From: an uncultured bacterium
GTDB lineage: Bacteria; Bacillota; Clostridia; Oscillospirales; Oscillospiraceae
Direction of reading: 5' to 3'
NCBI GenBank assembly: GCA_945873205.1
Contig: CAMCCC010000001.1
Location: 124,001-188,000 of the forward strand
DNA length: 64,000 bases
The position numbers and the translations under genes were made by a program. Within the stretch, counting starts at the first letter, position 1. Every line of letters starts with the position of its first letter. The notes under the pieces are model-generated. The model was not told the DNA's origin and ran no database searches. It worked only from the letters and a program-made list of their open reading frames with translations. This document shows, in pieces, positions 32,380 to 41,711 of the stretch.

Positions 32380-32427
32380 TTCATTCACCTCGATAAAAAT
32401 CATCAGGCCCCGAGGTGGGGCGGGCGG

Positions 32428-32463
32428 AAAAGCAAAGGGACACCGAAGTGTCCCTTTGCTTCT
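32428..32463 (-). terminator. Terminator after the zinc-ribbon gene
   Basis: AGCAAAGGGACAC/GTGTCCCTTTGCT stem, TTTT on the minus-strand side. Confidence 0.85.
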
Positions 32464-32473
32464 TGTCAGGCGA

Positions 32474-32752
32474 TCAGGCCTGCTCTCTCATCTTAGCGAA
32501 GCACTCGCTGCAGTAGACGGGACGGTCAGACTTGGGCTCGAAGGGAACCTTTGCCTCGCCGCCGCAAGCAGCGCAGACTGCGGTAAAGAACTCCCGGGGA
32601 CCACGAGCAGCGTTCTTGCGTGCGTCGCGGCATGCCTTGCAGCGCTGGGGCTCATTCTGGAAACCACGCTCAGCGTAAAACTCCTGCTCACCTGCGGTAA
32701 ATACGAACTCGTTACCACACTCTTTGCAAACTAAGGTTTTGTCTTCGTACAT
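32474..32752 (-). CDS. Zinc-ribbon protein
   Basis: 92 residues with four CxxC pairs: CKEC, CKAC, CAAC, CSEC, so two treble-clef zinc sites. The first half (LVCKECGNEFVFTAGEQEFY) is the common probable zinc-ribbon domain of Firmicutes. GAGAGGA upstream. Role unknown; such proteins are often nucleic-acid or ribosome associated. Confidence 0.85.
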   Translation of the reverse strand: MYEDKTLVCKECGNEFVFTAGEQEFYAERGFQNEPQRCKACRDARKNAARGPREFFTAVCAACGGEAKVPFEPKSDRPVYCSECFAKMREQA

Positions 32753-32800
32753 TTTGAATCCTCTCTTTTGAAAAATGTGCCTGTCGGCTTGTATTTGCGT

Positions 32801-33418
32801 TCAGCTATCGCTGATGTCGCCTAAACTTGTATTCCGCGCCAGCTTGCGCCTAATCCTCTGCACCGCGTTATCCACAGCCTTGGGCTCCTTGTTCAGTCTC
32901 TCCCCGATTTCACGGTAGGACAGCCCATCAAGATAAAGGTCCAGGACCTTCTTTTCAAACTTGGATAAGCACTGGGAAAAGGTCGTGTAAAGTTCTTCCT
33001 TGCTCTCTCTGGCCAGAACTAAATCTTCCGGGCTGCGCCGGAAAACCTCAGAAACTGCCGACAATGGGGCACGGGGGTCTTCCGAGAGTTGCTCCAATGA
33101 CAGGCCGTCATTGAGCGGAAAATGCTTCAAACGAGATGCGGATTTGATTGCGGAGTATAACCGCATTCTGATGCAGTGCTCGGCAAAGGTCTTAAAAGAA
33201 GTATCACACGCCGGCGAGAACTGCCTTATTGCTGATACCAGCCCGAAAGTTCCCTCCTGAATAAGATCCTCGCTGTCACCGCCTGCCAGAAACATGGGCC
33301 GTGCGCAGGCGCGCACCAGATACATATATCTGCTCGCCAATGTCTCCTCAGCGTCTCTGTCCCCTGCTGCGGCCAAAGCCTGCAGGTCGATGTCGCTTGC
33401 CTTAGAATAATTCTCCAT
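32801..33418 (-). CDS. sigH: RNA polymerase sigma-H factor
   Basis: 205 residues. Region 2 with GGDSEDLIQEGTFGLVSAIR and TSFKTFAEHCIRMRLYSAIK; region 4 with LDLYLDGLSYREIGERLNKE and AVDNAVQRIRRKL, closely like B. subtilis Spo0H. Starts the sporulation and stationary-phase transcription programme. The ATG lacks a clear Shine-Dalgarno, suggesting weak or regulated translation. A sigma-A promoter lies 31 bp upstream. Confidence 0.88.
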   Translation of the reverse strand: MENYSKASDIDLQALAAAGDRDAEETLASRYMYLVRACARPMFLAGGDSEDLIQEGTFGLVSAIRQFSPACDTSFKTFAEHCIRMRLYSAIKSASRLKHFPLNDGLSLEQLSEDPRAPLSAVSEVFRRSPEDLVLARESKEELYTTFSQCLSKFEKKVLDLYLDGLSYREIGERLNKEPKAVDNAVQRIRRKLARNTSLGDISDS

Positions 33419-33448
33419 AGCTACATACTAAACAAATTTACATATTGT

Positions 33449-33476
33449 ATTATACATCAGCTTTGTATAAAGTCAA
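33449..33476 (-). promoter_or_regulatory. Candidate sigma-A promoter for sigH
   Basis: Minus strand TTGACT (33471-33476), 16 bp, TATAAT (33449-33454). Confidence 0.6.
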
Positions 33477-33508
33477 TAGCTTTTTTCTTTATTACAAGCA
33501 TTAAATAA

Positions 33509-34549
33509 TCAAATGTCCATCTGCTGCTGGCCCATGTACTGGATTCCCAGATGCTCATAGGCCTTTCTGGTGACACAGCGACCCCTGGGTGTGCGGGTCA
33601 AAAATCCCCGCTGCAGCAGGTACGGCTCGTACACATCCTCCAGCGTTACCGCCTCCTCATTGATGGTGGCCGCCAGCGTTTCCAGACCCACGGGCCCGCC
33701 GTTATAGAACTCAATAATGCTTCTGAGCATCCGCCGGTCCAGGGCGTCCAGCCCCAGCTTATCCACCTCCAGCCGGGACAGTGCCTCGTCTGCCACTTCC
33801 CGGGTGATAAGTCCATCTGCCCGCACCTGGGCAAAATCCCGCACCCGGCGCAGCATACGGTTTGCGATCCGGGGCGTGCCCCGGGAGCGGGAGGCGATCT
33901 CGTAAGCGCCCTCCGGCAGGATCTCCACCCCCAGGATTCCGGCGGAACGAATGACAATCCGCTGCAGTTCCTCCGGGGTGTACAGCTCCAGGCGCAGCGA
34001 CACGCCAAAGCGGTCCCGCAGGGGCGCGGTCAGCTGGCCGGAACGGGTGGTTGCGCCAATCAGCGTAAAGTGGGGCAGGTCCAGATGCAGGGAGTTTGCG
34101 GACGGCCCTTTTCCCAAAATGATGTCGATGGCGTAATCCTCCATGGCGGGATAGAGAATCTCCTCATAAGCCCGGTTCAGCCGGTGAATCTCATCCACAA
34201 AGAGGATGTCCCCCTCGTTCAGATTGGTAAGCATGGCCACCAGGTCACCGGGCTTCTCGATGGCTGGGCCGGAGGTGATGCGCATATTGACGCCCATCTC
34301 ATTGGCGATGACCGCCGCCAGTGTGGTTTTGCCCAAGCCCGGGGGGCCGTGGAGCAGCACATGGTCAAGGGACTCCCCTCTCATCTTGGCAGCGTCGATA
34401 AACACCTTCAGGTTGTCCTTGGCCTTCTCCTGGCCGATGTATTCATTGATGGTGCGCGGGCGCAGTGAGCCCTCGTTGCTGTCCTCCGGGAGGCTGGCAG
34501 TGGTGGTGATCAGTTCCTCGTTGACTTCGTCAGAAAAGCTAATACTCAT
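33509..34549 (-). CDS. ruvB: Holliday junction branch migration ATPase RuvB
   Basis: 346 residues. Walker [10 protein letters not shown], Walker [12 protein letters not shown], sensor [19 protein letters not shown] and C-terminal winged helix ([13 protein letters not shown]). Hexameric motor driving branch migration with RuvA. TAGGAG before the ATG; third gene of ruvCAB. Confidence 0.97.
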   Translation of the reverse strand: MSISFSDEVNEELITTTASLPEDSNEGSLRPRTINEYIGQEKAKDNLKVFIDAAKMRGESLDHVLLHGPPGLGKTTLAAVIANEMGVNMRITSGPAIEKPGDLVAMLTNLNEGDILFVDEIHRLNRAYEEILYPAMEDYAIDIILGKGPSANSLHLDLPHFTLIGATTRSGQLTAPLRDRFGVSLRLELYTPEELQRIVIRSAGILGVEILPEGAYEIASRSRGTPRIANRMLRRVRDFAQVRADGLITREVADEALSRLEVDKLGLDALDRRMLRSIIEFYNGGPVGLETLAATINEEAVTLEDVYEPYLLQRGFLTRTPRGRCVTRKAYEHLGIQYMGQQQMDI

Positions 34550-34558
34550 TTAACGCTC

Positions 34559-35158
34559 CTATTTGACCATTTGCTTCAGTACGGCCTTGATGATTTCCTC
34601 GGCGCTCATGCCGGTGACGTCGATTTTCTTCAGCGCCGGGGCGATCTCTGCGCTGCTGTAACCCAGCACCGCCAGGGCCGCCATCGCGTCGCCCATGGTG
34701 TCGCTCTGCCCGGTAACAGGAACGGCGGCAGGCAGCCTGATTTCCTGCCCGGCGGTCTCCTTGCTCATCTTGTCCTTCAGCTCCAGGATAACCCGCTGGG
34801 CAATCTTTTTCCCAACGCCCGGCGCAACGGTCAAAGCCTTCACATCGTCATTCATGATGGCCAGGGCCAGCGTCTCCGGCGTACTGTAGGACAGGATGGA
34901 CAACGCCGCCTTTGGGCCAATGCCGGATACCGACACCAGCAGTTCGAAGCAGCGCTTCTCGCCCTTGGTGTAAAACCCGTACAGATCAAAATTATTTTCG
35001 CCAATGGCCTCCGCCACATAGAGCTTCACCTTGTCGCCCATGTGGATGTATGACACTGTGTTCATGGTGGCGTTCAGGGCATAGCCCACACCGCCGCAGT
35101 CCAGCACCACCAGGTTCGGCTCCAACTCCGTGACGGTGCCTTCTATATGGTAGAACAT
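34559..35158 (-). CDS. ruvA: Holliday junction binding protein RuvA
   Basis: 199 residues from MFYHIEGTVTEL. OB-fold N terminus, then helix-hairpin-helix motifs VSGIGPKAALSIL and APGVGKKIAQRVILELKDK, and a C-terminal RuvB-binding domain. The start overlaps the ruvC end by 16 bp. Confidence 0.96.
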   Translation of the reverse strand: MFYHIEGTVTELEPNLVVLDCGGVGYALNATMNTVSYIHMGDKVKLYVAEAIGENNFDLYGFYTKGEKRCFELLVSVSGIGPKAALSILSYSTPETLALAIMNDDVKALTVAPGVGKKIAQRVILELKDKMSKETAGQEIRLPAAVPVTGQSDTMGDAMAALAVLGYSSAEIAPALKKIDVTGMSAEEIIKAVLKQMVK

Positions 35159-35655
35159 TCCTCGTTCTCTCCTCTGTAAAGTAGTGATGTGGCGCTTCTG
35201 GCATGGCACAGAGCCAGGGCCACGGCGTCTGCCGCGTCGTCGGGTTTCGGGGGCGCCGGCAGATGGCAAATACGCTTTACCATATCCATGACCTGGGCCT
35301 TCTCCGCCCGTCCGTAGCCCACCACGGCCTGCTTCACCTGCAGGGGCGTATACTCATAGACCTTCAGACCCGCCTTACGGCAGGCCAGAAGAATCACCCC
35401 CCTGCCATGGGCCACCGCGATGCCGGTGGTTATATTGGTGTTGAAGAAAAGCTCTTCAATCGAAACCGCCTCCGGCTTGAACAGGTCGATCAGCTGGCAC
35501 ATATCGTCGTAAATCTGTTCCAGGCGGCTGGATAAGCTGGTGTGGGCCGGTGTGCTTATGACCCCGCAGTTTATCAGCTGATGCCCATTTTTGTCCGAAT
35601 CCACCACGCCGAAGCCAATGGTGGCAATTCCCGGGTCGATCCCCAGTATTCGCAT
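35143..35655 (-). CDS. ruvC: Holliday junction resolvase RuvC
   Basis: 170 residues. RNase-H fold with the catalytic acidic residues in ILGIDPGIATIGFG, SIEELFF and the C-terminal PPKPDDAADAVALALCH. Start at MRILGIDPG matches the family. Cuts Holliday junctions. First gene of the operon. Confidence 0.96.
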   Translation of the reverse strand: MRILGIDPGIATIGFGVVDSDKNGHQLINCGVISTPAHTSLSSRLEQIYDDMCQLIDLFKPEAVSIEELFFNTNITTGIAVAHGRGVILLACRKAGLKVYEYTPLQVKQAVVGYGRAEKAQVMDMVKRICHLPAPPKPDDAADAVALALCHARSATSLLYRGENEECSTI

Positions 35656-35715
35656 CCTATCACATCCTGGATGAATTTTAGCACATTTCCGCCGCCATGG
35701 CAACCAAAATGAATC

Positions 35716-37104
35716 TCAGAGCCAGGCTCTTTCCAGCGCCGCGATCCCCTGGGCCAGCTGCTGCGTACTCATGCCCGAATAACCGGCAATGACGCAGCCG
35801 GGGCCGTCGTACACACCGCCGAAGGAATAATATTCTGAAAGCCCGTATACCCGCACATCTTCAGCGGCAGCCCGGTCTAAAAGCTCTCTCTCGCTGAGTC
35901 CGCAGCGGGAGCGCAGCAGCAGATGCATTCCGGCGTTGGTGCTTTTGACCTCCAAAATCTCAGAAAGCCTGCTGGTTTCCAGTGCTTTTATGAAGAAGTC
36001 CCGGCGGCTCAGATAACGTTTTCTCATGCGGCTGATATGCCGCTCAAAGTGCCCCCGCCTGATAAATTCCGCCAGAATCAGCTGCTCAAACACCGGCACC
36101 GTGCAGGCGTAAAAACCAAGCTTCTCGTCGAAGCGGTCCAGCAGCCCCAGGGGAACAACCATATACCCGATACGCATGGAGGGCGCCAGGCTCTTGGTAA
36201 AGGTGTTCAGATAAACCACCCGGTTGGCGCAGTCCAGACTTTGCAGCGCCGGCACCGGCTTGCCGGAAAAGCGGAAGTCGCTGTCATAATCGTCCTCAAT
36301 AATGTATCTGTCCTCAGCGTCATAGGCCCAGGACAAAATCTCATGCCGGCGCGTTGCGGGCATCACTGTCCCCAGTGGAAAATGGTGGGAGGGCGTCAGA
36401 TGGGCCACCTGAACTCCTTGCTCCAGCAAAGACGCCGGCTTCGCCCCGCTGCCATCCAGCCCGATGGGCACCACCTTGTGGCAGTTGGCGGAAAATACCC
36501 GGTGGGTCTTCACATAGCCTGGTTCCTCCACGCCATAAATTTTGTCCCTGCCCAGCAGCTGGACAAGAAGCCCGGTAAGATACTCTCCTCCCGCGCCGAC
36601 AACGATCTGCTCCGGCTGCGCCTCTATTCCCCGGAAGGACCGCAGATGCTCCGCAATGGCCTGGCGCAGGCTGTATACACCCTTTCCGCTGCAGGTCTGC
36701 AGCAGCTCGGCGCCGCCGGAGCTGAGGATTTCCCTGGATAACCTGGCCCAGACCGAAAAAGGAAACAGCTCTGTATCCACCTGATTTGTGCGAAAATCGT
36801 AACGGTATTCCCGCTCTGCCGGCTTCTGTGGAATTACAATGGGACTTTTCTCCCCACGGAAAGGGCCGGAAAGCCGTTCGGCGTAATAGCCGCTGCCGGG
36901 CACGGAGTAAATATAGCCCTCGGCAGCCAGCAGTGAGTAGGCCGTCTCCACCGTGACCACGCTGATCTTCAGATGGGCGGAGAGGGCGCGTTTGGAGGGC
37001 AGCTTGTCCCCCGGGCCGATCTTCCCGCTTTCGATTTCGTTTCGTATGTGATTGTAAAGCTGTTCGTACAACGGCTTTTGGTCATGGAAGGATATGGTAA
37101 GCAC
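35716..37104 (-). CDS. MocR/PdxR-family regulator (GntR HTH plus aminotransferase domain)
   Basis: 462 residues, GTG start with AAGGTGG upstream. Residues 1-75 are a GntR winged helix (GDKLPSKRALSAHLKIS). From about residue 100 a fold-type I PLP domain follows, with IIEDDYDSDFRF and the PLP Lys in TFTKSLAPSMRIGYMV. Such regulators sense PLP or amino-acid metabolites and usually control a neighbouring divergent gene; here the divergent unit is the sulfite-reductase-like gene 180 bp away. Confidence 0.9.
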   Translation of the reverse strand: MLTISFHDQKPLYEQLYNHIRNEIESGKIGPGDKLPSKRALSAHLKISVVTVETAYSLLAAEGYIYSVPGSGYYAERLSGPFRGEKSPIVIPQKPAEREYRYDFRTNQVDTELFPFSVWARLSREILSSGGAELLQTCSGKGVYSLRQAIAEHLRSFRGIEAQPEQIVVGAGGEYLTGLLVQLLGRDKIYGVEEPGYVKTHRVFSANCHKVVPIGLDGSGAKPASLLEQGVQVAHLTPSHHFPLGTVMPATRRHEILSWAYDAEDRYIIEDDYDSDFRFSGKPVPALQSLDCANRVVYLNTFTKSLAPSMRIGYMVVPLGLLDRFDEKLGFYACTVPVFEQLILAEFIRRGHFERHISRMRKRYLSRRDFFIKALETSRLSEILEVKSTNAGMHLLLRSRCGLSERELLDRAAAEDVRVYGLSEYYSFGGVYDGPGCVIAGYSGMSTQQLAQGIAALERAWL

Positions 37105-37221
37105 AGCGCAGCCACCTTGTGTATAATATCATCGTAATTGATATAAACAATATATCATAGCCCCCCGTAAAGTCAATATGATGCAGACCCGGCACTGGCG
37201 CAAAAAAAGTTGATCGGACTA

Positions 37222-37250
37222 TTGTGATATGGGAAGAAATTTGTTATATT
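37222..37250 (+). promoter_or_regulatory. Candidate promoter for the sulfite-reductase-like operon
   Basis: TTGTGA (37222-37227), 17 bp, TATATT (37245-37250), 34 bp before the ATG. Confidence 0.5.
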
Positions 37251-37284
37251 AAATAATATCTTAATACAGATTGGAGTCATATAT

Positions 37285-38220
37285 ATGGCGAAGTTAAAAG
37301 CAGCTGATATTGCGGCAGTCAAAGCCCAGGGGTTTCTTATAAACAGAGGAACGGAGCTGTTTTCCGGCCGCATCGTGGCCCCCGGCACTGTCTTCACTGC
37401 TGAGGATTTTAAGAACATGGCGGAGCTGGCCGCTACTTTTGGCAACGGCAAGCTGATCTGCACCAGCCGTCTGGCGGTGGAGATTCCCGGCATTCCTTTT
37501 GATAAGATTCAGGAAGCCAGGGCCTGGGCGGCAGAGCGGGGTATGCGCTTCGGCGGCACCGGGGCCAAGGTGCGCCCGGTCGTGGCCTGTAAGGGCACCA
37601 CCTGTGTCTATGGCAATTATGATACCCAGGAGCTGGCGAAGAAGATCCACGAGAACTACTACATCGGCTGGGACGATGTGAAGCTGCCCCATAAGTTTAA
37701 AATCTCCGTGGGCGGCTGCCCCAACAGCTGCATGAAGCCCGCCCTGAACGACTTCGGCGTGGAGGGTCATAAGGTTCCTGTGTTCAATAACGATATGTGC
37801 CGCGGCTGCGCTGTCTGTCAGATTGAGAAGAGCTGCCCTTCCAAGGCTGCCAAGGTGGTGGACGGCAAGCTGAAGATTGATGCTTCTGTCTGCAAGGAAT
37901 GTGGTGTCTGCGTGGGCAAGTGCCCCTTCAAGGCCGTCTCCCATGAGTCTGAGACCGTATACCGCATCTATGTGGGCGGCACCTGGGGTAAGAACAGCCG
38001 CATGGGCACCGCCCTCTCCCGCTATGTCACTGAAGACGAGATTCTTCCTTTGATCGAAAAGACTATGCTCTGGTTCAAGGAGAATGCTTACGCCAAGGAG
38101 CGCCTGGGTATGGCCATTGACCGTATAGGTGCGGACAAGCTGGAAGCTGCCCTGTTCAGTGACGATCTGCTGGCGCGTAAGGACGAAATTCTTGCCAAAG
38201 AGGTGCTGCAGCGCCCGTGA
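37285..38220 (+). CDS. Sulfite/nitrite-reductase-like siroheme protein with two 4Fe-4S clusters
   Basis: 311 residues. N-terminal ferredoxin-like half domain, then the coupled siroheme/4Fe-4S region with CKGTTC and GGCPNSCMKP. Residues about 170-215 hold two ferredoxin clusters (CRGCAVCQIEKSCP and CKECGVCVGKCP). Domain order resembles the catalytic subunit of anaerobic sulfite reductase (AsrC) and F420-dependent sulfite reductases. No AsrA/AsrB partners adjoin it, so the electron donor is unknown. Its stop overlaps the GTG of the ABC lipoprotein gene. Confidence 0.82.
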   Translation: MAKLKAADIAAVKAQGFLINRGTELFSGRIVAPGTVFTAEDFKNMAELAATFGNGKLICTSRLAVEIPGIPFDKIQEARAWAAERGMRFGGTGAKVRPVVACKGTTCVYGNYDTQELAKKIHENYYIGWDDVKLPHKFKISVGGCPNSCMKPALNDFGVEGHKVPVFNNDMCRGCAVCQIEKSCPSKAAKVVDGKLKIDASVCKECGVCVGKCPFKAVSHESETVYRIYVGGTWGKNSRMGTALSRYVTEDEILPLIEKTMLWFKENAYAKERLGMAIDRIGADKLEAALFSDDLLARKDEILAKEVLQRP

Positions 38221-39167
38221 AAAGGAAATGGATTTCCCTTCTGCTCTGCCTTGCTTCCCTGTTTGTCATGGCGGCTTGCGGGGCTGAGAGCGCCGCTCCT
38301 GCTGCCACACCCTCCCCGGATGCCGACACGGTGGAACTGGTGGATGCCCTGGGAAACCGGGCTGTGCTTTCCAAAGACGCCCGAGTGGCCTGCGGCTATG
38401 CATCTTTTGCCCAGTGCTGGCTGCTTTCCGGCGGCGAGTTGGTGGGCGTAACCCAGGACGCCATTGACCGTGGTATTCTGGGCGTCGGTGATGCCGCTGT
38501 TATCGGCACGGTCAAGAGCATTGACCTGGAAAAGCTGGCGGCGCTGTCCCCGGATTACGTCATTCTTTCCGCTGATCTCAGCGCCCACAGCCAATTGGAA
38601 TCTTCTCTGGAAACCATGGGGATTCCCTATGGCTATTACCGGGTAGATACCTTTGCGGATTACAAGGCCATGATGGCTCAGTTCTGCGCTTTTACTGGCC
38701 GGGACGACCTGTATCAAACCAATGTGCTGGACGTAGAGCGCAATATTGAAAGCATCCGGGCGCGTATTCCTGCCGACTATGATAAAAGTGTCCTCCTGCT
38801 CCGGGCCTATTCCACCGGCATCAAGGCTAAAACAGATGACAACCTGGCCGGGCAGATCCTGAAGGAATACGGCCTGCGAAACATTGCCGATGAAAGCCCC
38901 TCCCTGCTGGAGGATATGAGCATGGAGCAGGTGATCCTTACCGACCCGGATTTTATCTTCATCCTCACCATGGGGGATGAGCAGGCAGCGGCGGAGTATA
39001 TGCGCACACATCTGGAGAATGACCCTGCCTGGCAGGGGCTCAGTGCCGTCCGTGATGGGCACTGTCATATCCTGCCCCAGGATCTGTTCCATTATAAGCC
39101 AAACCAACGTTGGGACGAAAGCTATGAACATCTGGCAAAAATTGTTTTCCCGGAAATCTTTGAATAA
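38217..39167 (+). CDS. ABC importer substrate-binding lipoprotein (siderophore/heme/corrinoid type)
   Basis: 316 residues, GTG start overlapping the previous stop. Lipoprotein signal MKRKWISLLLCLASLFVMAA then Cys (AACGAES). PBP2/TroA-like fold: KLAALSPDYVILSADLS and a late HCHILPQDLFHYKPN segment. Binds an iron or cobalt chelate outside the membrane and delivers it to the FecCD-type permease next door. The ligand is not decided by sequence. Confidence 0.88.
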   Translation: MKRKWISLLLCLASLFVMAACGAESAAPAATPSPDADTVELVDALGNRAVLSKDARVACGYASFAQCWLLSGGELVGVTQDAIDRGILGVGDAAVIGTVKSIDLEKLAALSPDYVILSADLSAHSQLESSLETMGIPYGYYRVDTFADYKAMMAQFCAFTGRDDLYQTNVLDVERNIESIRARIPADYDKSVLLLRAYSTGIKAKTDDNLAGQILKEYGLRNIADESPSLLEDMSMEQVILTDPDFIFILTMGDEQAAAEYMRTHLENDPAWQGLSAVRDGHCHILPQDLFHYKPNQRWDESYEHLAKIVFPEIFE

Positions 39168-40161
39168 AAAAACCGGCAGGGCCTTTGTAATCTTGGCCCT
39201 GCTGCTGTTTATCAGTTTTTCCGCTTCTCTTCTGCTGGGTTCTACCCGTGCCAGCGCCATGGAAGCCCTCAGAGCCGCTCTGGATGGCCAGCTAAGCAAC
39301 GGCGCCTATCGGATTATGGCTTATGTGCGTCTCCCCCGCTGCTGCGCGGCGGTGCTGGCCGGTAGCGCCCTGGCCGTTGCCGGCGTCATTATTCAGGCGG
39401 TTTTGAACAATGCTATGGCCGCCCCCAACATCATCGGCGTCAATGCCGGGGCCGGCCTGGGCGTGACGCTGCTGGTTGCCCTTGCCCCCGGCGCCGCCTC
39501 GTCTGTTCCCTTTGCCGCGTTCTTCGGTGCCCTGGCCGCTTGCCTTTGCATTTATGCCATTGCCCGCCATACCGGGGCCAGCCGCATGACCATCACCCTG
39601 GTGGGCATCACCATCAGCAGCATCCTGACCGCCGGGATCAACCTGGTGAAAACCATCTTCCCGGACAGCATCTATAATACCCACGGTTTTCTGGTGGGCG
39701 GTATCGCCGGCGTCAGCATGGCGAAGCTGAGCCCGGCCTGGTGGTTGATCGGCCTGGGCCTGCTGGCGGCGCTGCTGCTGGCCAGGGACATCGATGTGCT
39801 CAGCCTGGGTGAGGAAACTGCGGCAAGCCTGGGCATGAACGTGAATCTGAGCCGTTTTCTGCTGCTCATGCTGGCAAGCCTCATGGCCGGCAGCGCCGTC
39901 AGCTTTGCGGGACTGCTGGGTTTTGTTGGCCTGTTGGGGCCCCATATTGCCCGCCGCTTTGTAGGCAGCCGCCACCGGCTTCTGCTGCCCTTCAGCGCCA
40001 TGGGCGGTGCCGTGCTGGTGCTGCTGTGTGATCTTTTGGGCCGGGTGCTCTTTGCCCCCTATGAGATACCTGTGGGTATCATCCTGTCCTTTGTGGGCGG
40101 CCCCTTCTTCCTTGCCCTTATCCTGCTGCAAAGGAAATCAAGAGTATATGATCCAGCTTGA
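39124..40161 (+). CDS. FecCD-type ABC permease
   Basis: 345 residues from the ATG at 39124, overlapping the lipoprotein gene by 44 bp. About nine helices with family blocks RLPRCCAAVLAGSALAVAGV, NIIGVNAGAGLG, GEETAASLGMN and GLLGPHIARRFVGS (ATPase contact loop). Homodimeric channel for siderophore, heme or corrinoid import. Confidence 0.92.
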   Translation: MNIWQKLFSRKSLNKKTGRAFVILALLLFISFSASLLLGSTRASAMEALRAALDGQLSNGAYRIMAYVRLPRCCAAVLAGSALAVAGVIIQAVLNNAMAAPNIIGVNAGAGLGVTLLVALAPGAASSVPFAAFFGALAACLCIYAIARHTGASRMTITLVGITISSILTAGINLVKTIFPDSIYNTHGFLVGGIAGVSMAKLSPAWWLIGLGLLAALLLARDIDVLSLGEETAASLGMNVNLSRFLLLMLASLMAGSAVSFAGLLGFVGLLGPHIARRFVGSRHRLLLPFSAMGGAVLVLLCDLLGRVLFAPYEIPVGIILSFVGGPFFLALILLQRKSRVYDPA

Positions 40162-40915
40162 CGATTTGAATTTCTCCTACGGTGGGAGAACTGTACTGCG
40201 CAATATATCCGCCGCTTTCTCCCCGGGAAAGCTCTATGCTGTCCTGGGTCCCAACGGCAGCGGTAAGACCACCCTCATCCGCCTGCTGTCCCGTCTCCTG
40301 CAGCCGGACAGCGGCAGCCTTACACTGGATGGAAAAAGCTATGCCTGCTACGGCAGGAAGGAGTTTGCCCGCCAGCTGGCCCTGCTGCCTCAAACCCGGC
40401 CCATCCCTGCCATCTCCGTGCAGGATCTGGTGTCCCACGGCCGCTTCCCTTACCTGGGCCTGTCCCGGACGCCGGGTAAGGACGACCTTGACGCCGTAGA
40501 GCGGGCCATGGCGGCAGTGAATGTGCAGGCCTTTGCCGGCCGGGATCTGCGCCAGCTTTCCGGCGGTGAGCGGCAGCGGGTATACCTGGCCCTGCTGCTG
40601 GCCCAGGACACCCGCTATGTGCTTTTGGATGAACCCACCACCTACCTGGACGCTTCGGCTCAGTTTTCCGTCATGGAGAACCTGAAGTGCATGAGCCAGG
40701 ACGGAAAATGCGTCATCGCTGTGCTGCATGACCTGAATTTGGCCCTCAGCTTTGCCGATGAGATATGTCTGTTGGATCAGGGCCGTATTGCCGCCTTTGG
40801 TGCGCCGGAGGCGCTGGTGGAACAAGGCGTGCTGGACCGTGTGTTTTCCATCCGTTGCCGCTCTGTTGTGGTAGATGGCATAAAAGAATATATTATTCGT
40901 CCCGATGGGACGTAA
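40148..40915 (+). CDS. ABC importer ATPase (FepC/BtuD type)
   Basis: 255 residues. Walker A GPNGSGKTT, Q-loop LPQTRP, signature LSGGERQRV, Walker B VLLDEPTTYLD, switch His VLHDLN. Start overlaps the permease by 14 bp. Completes the three-gene importer. Confidence 0.95.
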   Translation: MIQLDDLNFSYGGRTVLRNISAAFSPGKLYAVLGPNGSGKTTLIRLLSRLLQPDSGSLTLDGKSYACYGRKEFARQLALLPQTRPIPAISVQDLVSHGRFPYLGLSRTPGKDDLDAVERAMAAVNVQAFAGRDLRQLSGGERQRVYLALLLAQDTRYVLLDEPTTYLDASAQFSVMENLKCMSQDGKCVIAVLHDLNLALSFADEICLLDQGRIAAFGAPEALVEQGVLDRVFSIRCRSVVVDGIKEYIIRPDGT

Positions 40916-40937
40916 CCTTATTTTCGGGAGGTCAGAT

Positions 40938-41711
40938 ATGGGCAATCTGGTGAAAGAAAAACTGAAAAAGGGGCAGAAGGTCATCGGCACCTTCTTCTCT
41001 ATGGGCAACCCTTCCGCGATGGAGTGCCTGGGATATACCGGCATGGACTTTGCCATTATCGACACGGAGCACGGCCCCTTTGATACCGAGTCTGCCATGG
41101 CCCTGGTTCGCTCTGCCGAGTCTGTAGGCCTCACGCCCTTCATGCGCATTGCCGATGTGAGCCACAAGGAGATTCAGCGGGCAGTGGACATGGGGGTTCA
41201 GGCCCTGATTGTTCCCTGCCTGCGCAGCTTGGATGACATGAGAAAGCTGGTTGACCTGGCCAAGTTTGCCCCTATCGGCAACCGGGGCTTTATCAAGGGC
41301 CGGGGCAGCGGCTTCGGTTACAAGGACTGGGCCAGCGGCAGCGTGGCGGAGTTTATGGCGCAGAGCAATGAACGGCTTCTGGTGCTGCCCCAGTGTGAGA
41401 CGGCGGAATGTCTGGAAAACATAGAAACAGTTGTGGCTATGGACGGGATCGACGGCATCTTTATCGGCCCCTTTGATCTGTCCATTTCTCTGGGCCTGCC
41501 CGGCGATTTTGAAAATCCGGTCTTTCTGGCCGCTGTTGACCGCATTCTGGCCGCCTGTAAAGCCGCAGGAAAGTATTGCCTCATCTTCTCCACCAGCACG
41601 GAAAAAGCCCGGGAATACCTGGCCCAGGGCTTTGACGGCGTGGCCCATAACACGGATTTCACCGTGTTTACTGAGGCGTTCCGGGCTGTGGTCAGTGAGA
41701 TACGCGGATGA
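40938..41711 (+). CDS. HpcH/HpaI-family aldolase
   Basis: 257 residues from MGNLVKEKL with GGGAGGT upstream. Metal-dependent class II pyruvate aldolase fold: MDFAIIDTEHGPFD, catalytic Arg region, metal Glu in LPQCETAE and Asp in GIFIGPFDLSISLG. Reverse aldol of 2-keto-3-deoxy acids; exact substrate unknown. Its stop overlaps yaaA. Confidence 0.88.
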   Translation: MGNLVKEKLKKGQKVIGTFFSMGNPSAMECLGYTGMDFAIIDTEHGPFDTESAMALVRSAESVGLTPFMRIADVSHKEIQRAVDMGVQALIVPCLRSLDDMRKLVDLAKFAPIGNRGFIKGRGSGFGYKDWASGSVAEFMAQSNERLLVLPQCETAECLENIETVVAMDGIDGIFIGPFDLSISLGLPGDFENPVFLAAVDRILAACKAAGKYCLIFSTSTEKAREYLAQGFDGVAHNTDFTVFTEAFRAVVSEIRG